A stretch of DNA of 64,000 nucleotides, taken from Amphiura filiformis. Taxonomy: Eukaryota; Echinodermata; Ophiuroidea; Amphilepidida; Amphiuridae. Position 1 is the first letter of the stretch; every line of letters begins with the position of its first letter. The notes under the pieces are model-generated. The model was not told where the DNA came from, did not search any database, and saw nothing but the letters and a program-made list of their open reading frames with translations. Location: the NCBI RefSeq assembly GCF_039555335.1, contig NC_092640.1:30138204-30202203 (forward strand). The letters run 5' to 3'. The position numbers and the translations under genes are program-made. This document shows, one piece after another, positions 56,843 through 64,000 of the stretch.

Positions 56843-57898
56843 ATTTCAAAGTTTTAGGGGCCTGAGCTTTCGATCCTAGCAGGATCTTTATCAAAGGCAG
56901 GCTCTCCCTTACCATAAATGAAGGCCTTCAATTAGCTGTTTGAAAGCCTTCACTGAACAGGTAATTTAGCCTGTAATAGCAGCTGTTACTTAGCATGTAC
57001 TAAGCCTTCAAAATGATGAATTATGTAAATTAGGTACAGCTAGTGAAGGCTGTCAATAATTCAATAATTGCCTTCACTAGCTGTTCAAAAATAGCCTTCA
57101 CTAGCTGTTGTTCAATAAAAGCCTTCACTAGCTGTTCAGATAGTAGCCGTTACTTAGCATGTACTAAGCCTTCAAAATGATGAATTATGTAAATTAGGTA
57201 CAGCTAGTGACAGCCTTCACTAGCCTTCACTAGTTGTTCAATAATAGCCTTCACTAGCTGTTCAATAATAGCCTTCACTAGCTGTTCGATGATTATAGCC
57301 TTATTAACCTTTATAACAAAGTATACATAACATTATCCATGATGCGGCATTATATTATTGCATACATAGATAACTACATGCATTACATATGATATTGTCC
57401 ACATAACATGCATCCCAAATGTAAAAAGTGAAAAACAAGGCCTATAAATAAAGCTGGAAACATATTAAGTATTATTAAGATTCCATCTCCATTCATCCAC
57501 ACCAGTTCAAAATGGCAGTTAGAATAGTCCCATCATGCACCTATTTGACCCTTGGGTCAACCACTGAGGAAGTGAAGGCTAGTGAAGGCTATAACATGCT
57601 AACAGCTGTAAGCCAAGTTTAAAAATTGAACAGCTATAGCTAAACTAGCTGTTCAAAAATGTGAAGGCTAAATTATAGCTGTTCAAAAATGTAAAGGCTA
57701 TAATTATAGCTGTTCAAAAATGTGAAAGCTAAATTATAGCTGTTCCAAGCATGTAGCAGCTAAGCTACTGGCTGTTCAAACTTACAACTGCTGAGTAACA
57801 TCCTAGTGAAGGCTTAATTAGCTGTTCACTTTGGTTAGGGCTGCCTTTGATAAAGATCCTGCTAGGATCGAAAGCTCAGGCCCCTAAAACTTTGAAAT
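56843..57898. mobile_element. TIR element filled with TAGCTGTTCA motifs
   Basis: ATTTCAAAGTTTTAGGGGCC, then TGAGCTTTCGATCCTAGC, AGGATC and TTTATCAAAGGCAG, is inverted at 57838-57898, giving ends of about 60 bases. The inside carries many AGCTGTTCA and CCTTCACTAG words, forward in the left half as GCCTTCACTAGCTGTTCA and often as TAGCTGTTCAAAAATGTGAA in the right half. A block of about 70 bases (CTTAGCATGTACTAAGCCTT...) is repeated at about 56990 and 57150. No coding frame. Confidence 0.8.
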
Positions 57899-57960
57899 TT
57901 TACTTAACAGGCTATTTTTGTGGATAAGCAGTTTACAACACTGCTCACTTTTTAACGTTA

Positions 57961-58085
57961 AAAAAATTATGGTTAAAAAAGAAACTACAATCAAATTATA
58001 CAATAACTCCATAAGGCGACAAAATTATGGTTAAAAAAGAGGCTACAATCAAATTATACAATAACTCCAAAAGGTGACAAAATTC
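57961..58085. repeat. Two-unit tandem repeat of about 62 bases
   Basis: AAAATTATGGTTAAAAAAGA ... CAATAACTCCA is repeated once with few changes. Confidence 0.85.
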
Positions 58086-58274
58086 CCACCTATTTTACGG
58101 GTAGACAGACTTTTGGTTGTGCTTCCCCCCAAATATCCATTAATAAAGCATAGAATTTTGTTAAAAAACATACAATAATTTGCTTCGTTTGCAGTTAAAA
58201 TATATCCACTTTTGCAATAAAAAATCAATAAAAAATCCTAAAAATGTAATCTGGGTCTGTCAGGCCCGTAGAAC

Positions 58275-58653
58275 CAGTGGCGTAACTACCGGGGGCAGAG
58301 GGGGCAACATGCCCGGCGCCACCCTTAGGGGCGCCAAATTGACCAATTCAGCATCGATTCTCGCCCCTCCAAGCGATGAAAGTCAAAATTTTCGCACGCT
58401 TCGCGCGCATTTCAGCACAGTATCAATTGAAAGAACATTTTAAGACCGATACTCAACTTCTAGTAACCAAAATTAATTAGTGTGTAGGCCTTATTTGTCC
58501 AAAATTTATTTGTTCAAGAATGGGGGGGGGGGGGGCATTATGTATCCTTAGCCCTTAGCTACGTCATTGCCAGCGTCCAAGATATTCTCCGGGGAGGGTA
58601 GGATGCCAATTTTGTTTCTTGCCCGGGCGCTACCAACCCTAGTTATGCCACTG
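58275..58653. mobile_element. hAT-like MITE, CAGTGGCGTAACTACC ends
   Basis: CAGTGGCGTAACTACC and AGTTATGCCACTG are inverted ends, with CGTAGAAC at 58267-58274 and 58654-58661. Related uninterrupted sequence at about 52490-52530 (GTAGAACAGGG) represents the empty site. It lies just past the stop codon of the PARP gene. Confidence 0.9.
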
Positions 58654-58720
58654 CGTAGAACTGGGTGTTTTTTTGTCGCCTCTAACTGCAAGTAGGTAAA
58701 AACAATTTGGCAAGTAATGG

Positions 58721-61700
58721 TTATGCACAACGGTACTTTATGATATACTCTGGGTATACTTGATTGTTCTCAAAGACTACAAAGATATTAGGATCCGTTT
58801 CATTGTCCACGCAAGAGTCGTACAGAGCATGATGCGGTTTGCTGGGGTCTTTAGGTGGCGGTCTTCGGAGGGATGAGTTGCCTTGCGTAAAGGATCCTAC
58901 TAGGACTTTAGCCATAAACATGGTCTTGCTGTTGAGTAGGTCTGGTTCCGCATATCTGTCTGAATAGGATGCTTTCTTGTGGAAGTAACTACCTGTAGAC
59001 GAGAAAAAACACCAGTATATAATTATACTATTTGATGTCATTGTGATTATGTAATAGAGGCTGTGCATATGACGTATCATACCATAGATATGACGGACTA
59101 CTCAAATGCATTCAACAAAAGCATGATTGCAATCTACCGCAACAGTTCGTCTCACACACATAACAAATGCACTACGATCAAATAGGTTGATGACAACATT
59201 TGATTGAATGGACTGCACTGCCCCATGATTACGGGGAAGGACTGGTTCAAATCCTTTGTTTGGAGCCAATCAACAATTTCATGCACAACCTCTATATATT
59301 TAATAGTTACTGGGTCACACTTTGGACTTGTACACTTATATAAGGCTACAAACGATTTCAAATCAAGATCGAAAAGTTTGGAAAACCAGGTGCAGTGAGC
59401 GGTATTTATTCAGTAAGCTAAGGGGTCAAAATGGCAGACACAAATTCAAGAAATGTCATGAATCACAGTACCCTCTTGAGCAAAAATACAGCCAATGTCA
59501 ACATGGGGTCATCGGCTAAAATATTTTCCAAACACATTGAATTATACCTCTGCTATTTGGCACTTCACAATATAACAGTAATGGAACGAAAAGTGCAAAT
59601 ATTCACAGGTTTTCGACAATCTAGATTTGGACAAATTGACACAAGTTTGGCAACGTAAATATCAATCTCTTACGCAAGACATACCCATGCTTGATTGTGT
59701 CTTTCATGTTACACATCGGTACTCCGCACTGCATGTTATGCTGAAGAAGTACCGATTTATATGTTTAAATTATTTCATTCACCAGATTTAATCGGAATGA
59801 ATCAATTTGAAAAGGTCTATTGACTTTGTGCTGTGATCCTTTTGATCGTGGTTCATGATGTAGTCCGCGTGAACCAGGTTGCTAAGTGATGAAAAGGGTG
59901 ACATCAGACTTTAGCAGCAAATCTTCTAATGAATCAGAAATAAAATATTCAGTAGGCTCATTCTGCACAATCTTCACCCCGAGCGACCGGTGCACGTAAA
60001 CGTTGAGAAATAAAAACCCCATATTCAAATCACTGACCTTCTGATCTCAAGACCAACACTTTTGATCTCAAAGCTACAAGTTGAGTGAACATATTGGACA
60101 TATTTATGCAAAAAAACAAACAAAAAAACACCAAAAACTCATCATGCCCTAAATTATGTGTACGAAAAGTGTAGAAATATACTTTCAGTACTATGTATGT
60201 GGTGTACGGAAAGATTTGGTTGAGGATGAACAAACATAATTCGGCCATTACGGACCATATCTTGCATCAAAATAAAATGAATGAATGAATGAATGAATGA
60301 ATCAAACCATGTCATAGAAGGGGCCAAAGTCATAGACAAAGATTCATGCACACAAACTTTCCCCCACAAATTTTTAAAGCACCCTGAGCTGAGCACTAAT
60401 TGGGTAGAACCCGGGGGCACTCACATTTTTTTGGGTAGGGGTGTGCCACTGCCAGTTTCGAACTCGAGGTCTAGGGAACTGATCGCCCGTCAAATAAGGA
60501 GGTCTAGGGAACTGATTGGGCGGTCAAAAAAGGAGGGTCTTGGGAACTGATCAGCCGCCAATGGGGGTCTCGAGAACTGATCCAGGGTAATTTTCAATTT
60601 TTTTTGGTTTTTTTGCCACAGATTTTCGAAAGAATAAATTTTGATTCTTGTCAAAAATTGTGCATCGAATTAAGTAGGCCTATATCAGGATGAAAAATAA
60701 ATAAAATTTATCTCAACATCTGGACCTGGATCATTCCAAGCAGAATGTCTGCATCACACCGGGCATCACACTTGAATCCAGATTAGGGACCAATCGTTAT
60801 TTACGGCAGGGTGGGGAATGGGCGTTTTGGAAAAAATATATCGACAACAAATTTCGTGTTCCCCCCTCCCGTCCGCTCAAAATTTCCGCGTTCCCCCTTG
60901 TTTTCCCAATTTCTCCATTAAAACTTCACAATCCCCCTCCTAGCTCCTGGTTCAACTAAAAATTTCAGGTTCCCCCCTCTCAAGACCCCAAAAATTTTGT
61001 GTTCCCCTAAATTTTCCCATTACCCCCTGCCATAAATAATGATTGCTCCCTTAGTAGGCCTACAGGGATCTATTCTATACGATGATTATTTTTGGGTGGA
61101 TCATCTAGAAAGGATAAAATTCAAATTGAGAAAATATTCTAGGTATGATTTGTACTATAAAATCCAGATCATAAAAAATGCCAAATAGCCCTACTTTCTC
61201 ATACTGAATAATTATAGCAGTAGGCCTACTACAAGCAAACCTGAGAATTAAGATGAGCAAACCCATCTATACTGTTTTTCCTTCTCAATATTTCCGCAAA
61301 GAAAAACATGATTACTTTTATGTGAATGAATGGAGCCATGAATGTCAAGTGAGCAGAATTCGGCAGTCTTTCCACCAGGCTGATAGATCGAAAATCACTT
61401 CTAAATTCACTATTCGGGCCAGCCAATGAAGTGTACATATTTGAGGTACTACAGTCATAATATTTACTTCCAGTTTTATTCCCAATGATGGTCTCAATTC
61501 ATCAAAATGTTCATGTCACCATCAGCCGAAAAGTCCGATGATTTTCAATATAATGACCACACACACAGCTCGCTCGGTCGAGTGATGTTTACATTTTGAA
61601 AACAATCACAAACTGGCCCAGTGTTGCCTAAAAAGGAGCCCAAAATTCACCTTATTCCTTACAATGTGTTAAATGGGGAAGAAAATGATGGAAAATCCCC

Positions 61701-63021
61701 ATTGAAGGAAGCTTTTGGGCTTGCAAAAAAGTAGCTTTTGGGCTTGTAAACGTAGCACGGAAAACATGCCAATGAGAGCTGAGATGATGAATTCTGTGAG
61801 TCTAGCGAACGGCTAGAAAAAAAATCGGGTCATCAAGAGCGGCAATCAATGAATTCAGGGGGTCTAGGGAACGGCCAGCGGCTCTGAAAAAGAGGGTCGT
61901 CGCCGCGGCACATACCCGTATAGCTGGGAAATGTGAGTGCCCCCCAGTGTTCGATTTACAAATTTTTTCCTACCTGCACTGGTGCATGTAGCCCAAAATT
62001 TCTACATGCACAGCAAAAAGTGTGCATGCACCAAAATTAAAGCAAACATAAAATCACATTGAATCACGATCATTGTCAGTTAAGCTTGTAATAATATTCC
62101 GGCTCCACTATCATTGTCATTTTATGCCGATCACTGCCAATTTCTTAGCCAAAACACTGGATGCTGTGGCTTCATCTGTTCTAGAACTAGTCGCCGACGA
62201 GGTGCCACGATTTTCAGAATGATGCAAGTGTTTTTGAGCTATTTCCTTTTTGCTGGACATTATTATGATTATTTTCCGTATGTAAACAAATTATTTCCCA
62301 CGTTTTAAATTCTGGTTCTTTTTTTTTCAATGAAATGAAAATGACAGCTTCTACATGTGCGAGGGTATCGGGAATTGGTGGATGACGTCACATTACGCTA
62401 GCCCCTCTATAAGGGAAGTCATAGTCTCGGACCAGACTGTATGTGGCTATCTCGAATGTTCGTTAGGATCGACAAGTATCAGACCGATGCAAACTGGCTG
62501 TGTAGAAAACTAGGGAAGTCAATGAAAAAAGTGACAGTTCTCACGTGATAGGGGTATCGGGAATTGTCAATTGCGCGATTTGCGCCAGCCCTTCTAATGA
62601 AGTCAGGATGTTGCGCTAAAAATAGATCAATTGGGTTTTTCCAAATCGGACTGACTGCTTGTTTACTTTTGTATATTGCCTTGTCATATCGCTAGCACTA
62701 AAATCGTACATGCACGCGTGCAGGCAGGTAGTGAAAAGCTGCATGCACAGAGGGAATGTTACATGCACTGGTGCAGGTATGCAGGTGGTAAATCGAACAC
62801 TGGTGCCCCCCCCGGGGGTAGAACACAGCATATTGCATATAGTGTATACATCTTTCTTCACCTTACCTTGGCCATACAATGTGCCTGCACGTGTGCCACT
62901 CAATCGCCAGTCAAAATTCTGCTGACAAATTGCTTCCACTACATCTTGTTTGGTGCCGTGAAATAACGGCTCCTCCCGGATTTTCTTCCCGCTGTATTTC
63001 TTTTCCAATCTGTCTTTTTTC
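58721..63021 (-). CDS. PARP-family ADP-ribosyltransferase, last two exons (5' part outside)
   Basis: Minus strand: exon 62867-63021 and terminal exon 58721-58992 (TAA at 58721). The splice junction reconstitutes YGQG-SYFHKKASYSDRY in frame. The visible 141 residues are most of the catalytic domain: PLFHGTKQDVVEAIC supplies the NAD-binding His, GSYFHKKASYSDRY the Tyr, and FVVFENNQVYPEYIIKY the last strand. In PARP1-type enzymes a catalytic Glu lies there; here Ile seems to take its place (H-Y-I), which in PARP7/11/12/14-like members goes with mono-ADP-ribosylation. That assignment is inferred from memory of alignments. The upstream exon enters with two bases of a codon, so more exons (possibly WWE, macro or zinc-finger domains) lie to the right. 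The 3.9-kb intron is full of transposons. Confidence 0.88.
59103..59280. repeat. Dispersed repeat, second copy (GGTTCAAATCC box)
   Basis: It shares both blocks with 40000-40145, with the first block in the opposite orientation. It lies in the PARP intron. Confidence 0.45.
60277..60303. repeat. (GAAT)n microsatellite
   Basis: About six GAAT units in the PARP intron. Confidence 0.9.
60786..61050. mobile_element. TTA-flanked MITE, second GGGACCAATCG copy
   Basis: Inverted copy of the family at 21703, with TTA at 60783-60785 and 61051-61053, nested in the element at 60411. Confidence 0.85.
61945..62802. mobile_element. hAT-like element, CAGTGTTCGATTTAC ends
   Basis: CAGTGTTCGATTTAC and GTAAATCGAACACTG are inverted ends, followed by repeated CTGCACTGGTGCATG in both arms. 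GTGCCCCC at 61937-61944 and 62803-62810 is the 8-bp target, taken from the terminal repeat of the 60411 element. The inside has a direct repeat of about 190-base period (GGTATCGGGAATTG at 62360 and 62552). Confidence 0.88.
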
Positions 63022-63093
63022 CTGCAATTAATGAAGTATTTTGATTTATTATAGAGACTTCTTGTAAGTTTTCTATAATATGCTCCACATTGT

Positions 63094-63452
63094 TTAAGGG
63101 GGTACTACACCCCTGACCAATTTTGTGCCTATTTTTGCATTTTTCTCAAAATTATAGCTCATTGGTGACAAGTAAGATATGTATATTATAGGGGCAAGGA
63201 CTACACCTACTGTACTGAAAATTAAGCAAGTCAAAGCAAGTAGTTATTGATTTATTGATCAAATATTGGTTTTACCTCATTTTTGACTGTAACTCCACAA
63301 CTGTTGTCTGTGCTGAAATAAAATTTCCATTGCAGTAGTTGTAGTCTTTGCCCCTATAATATACATATCTTACTTGTCCCCAATGCGCTATAATTTTTGA
63401 GAAAAATGCAAAAATAGGCACAAAATTGGGCAGGGGTGTAGTACCCCCTTAA
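63094..63452. mobile_element. TTAA-flanked MITE, GGGGGTACTACACC ends
   Basis: Sibling of 32260-32619, with TTAA at both ends and inner GCCCCTATAATATACATA arms. It sits 73 bases upstream of the PARP exon at 62867-63021, in transcript sense. Confidence 0.9.
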
Positions 63453-63677
63453 AGTAACCTTTATTTTTGTACAGGTATTATTATCAATGACCGGCTCACT
63501 GACTCTACACTATGCAATTTGGAAGAGATCAATAATAAAAAAGCGGGTAATGGTGAATCCAATGGACGAGGACACAAAACACATCAAGGATCAATAAATG
63601 ATACAAGAGGATACCTTGATTATCGAAAAACTGAAAAAAAAGAAAGCAAGGTATACCATTTTGATATGGGAAACAAA

Positions 63678-64000
63678 ATACAGACTAGGCGGTATGCAGG
63701 GGGGCAAAACAACAAATGTGAGCATAGAAGTAGGTAAAGTTCGATAGCCAAAATTACCAATTCCAAGGCCCACAGAAGTGTTAAACCTGCAAAAACAACA
63801 CGGATCAATAGGAATACAAAAGTGCACTGGAACAAGTGATGAACATCACTATGCACATAAGCAGACATAGAGAACCAAACAACCAATGTAGGTACAGGCA
63901 AAGTTCGATGGCCAAAAATTGCCAAATAGCTGACTTAGACACTTCTGTGAGCTATTTGTTGTTTTGCCCCCTCTGCTGCATTGAACTTCTAGTCTGTATT
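63678..64000. mobile_element. TIR element reaching the window edge
   Basis: AATACAGACTAGGCGG, then GGGGGGCAAAACAACAAAT at 63678, is inverted at 63950-64000. GTTCGATGGCCAAA/GTTCGATAGCCAAA is repeated inside. The right end may continue outside. Confidence 0.65.

Larger units (their letters stand above)
60411..62816. mobile_element. hAT-like element with CCGGGGGCACTCACAT ends, twice invaded
   Basis: CCGGGGGCACTCACAT at the left and ATGTGAGTGCCCCC at the right, the right end split by the element at 61945. GGTAGAAC is at 60403-60410 and 62817-62824. The same ends are used by the MITEs at 37990 and 41801. The inside has repeated GGTCTAGGGAACTGATC and no transposase that I recognise. Confidence 0.8.

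Noticed and set aside
1-64000. LTR, retroviral or Polinton-like elements
   Set aside because: I looked for paired long direct repeats and for gag, protease, integrase, capsid or protein-primed polymerase signatures and recognised none; the only reverse transcriptase sequences are LINE type.

Overview
The window looks like accessory-rich chromosomal DNA from an invertebrate deuterostome, most likely an echinoderm. This is an inference from four things: intron-exon genes with long repeat-packed introns, a duplicated Golgi carbohydrate sulfotransferase gene, degenerate CCCTAA (metazoan telomere type) repeats, and a very dense load of small inverted-repeat transposons, many carrying the AGGCCTA word common in such genomes. 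No operons, CRISPR arrays or bacterial signals are present, and I found no LTR, retroviral or Polinton-like element.

Genes. (1) Plus strand, 2814-18765: four exons, all in matching phase, encoding the C-terminal 380 residues of a single-pass membrane protein. It has a Cys-containing ectodomain, a Ser/Thr stalk, one membrane helix, and a charged Asn/Lys-rich tail with an NPAY motif. Its 5' end is not seen and I do not recognise the family. (2) Plus strand, 25335-32118: a type II membrane carbohydrate sulfotransferase with a TM exon, short stem exons (one duplicated in tandem) and one large catalytic exon. (3) Plus strand, 44442-48112: a tandem paralogue of (2) in which only the first and the catalytic exon are visible; they join in frame. 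(4) Minus strand, 58721-63021: the last two exons of a PARP-family ADP-ribosyltransferase catalytic domain; the rest lies beyond the right edge.

Layout. 1-18.8 kb is the membrane-protein gene, whose introns hold a dyad-motif TIR element (1801-2650), a composite transposon carrying 11 TTCGTGGGTAAC motifs (4861-8631), a Tc1-like and a mariner-like relic, and a minisatellite complex (10.3-13.4 kb). 18.8-24.5 kb is intergenic with several MITEs. 24.5-32.7 kb and 33.0-48.7 kb are two paralogous copies of the sulfotransferase locus, including about 0.8 kb of upstream DNA. The second copy was broken up by insertions: an RTE/BovB-like LINE, a 5 kb block, and two abutting elements just before the catalytic exon. 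The two copies act as empty-site controls for each other. 48.7-58.2 kb is repeat-rich and without recognisable genes. 58.2-64 kb is the PARP gene with a nest of transposons in its intron.

Mobile-element theme. Target duplications can be read directly for several classes: TTAA-flanked palindromic MITEs, TTA-flanked MITEs with GGCC or GGGA ends, 8-bp-flanked hAT-like MITEs, TA-flanked elements, and a 5-bp-flanked family with CAGTGGACTTCGG ends. Exon coordinates come from splice signals and phase, read by eye. Repeat boundaries marked by target duplications are good to within a few bases; the others are approximate.
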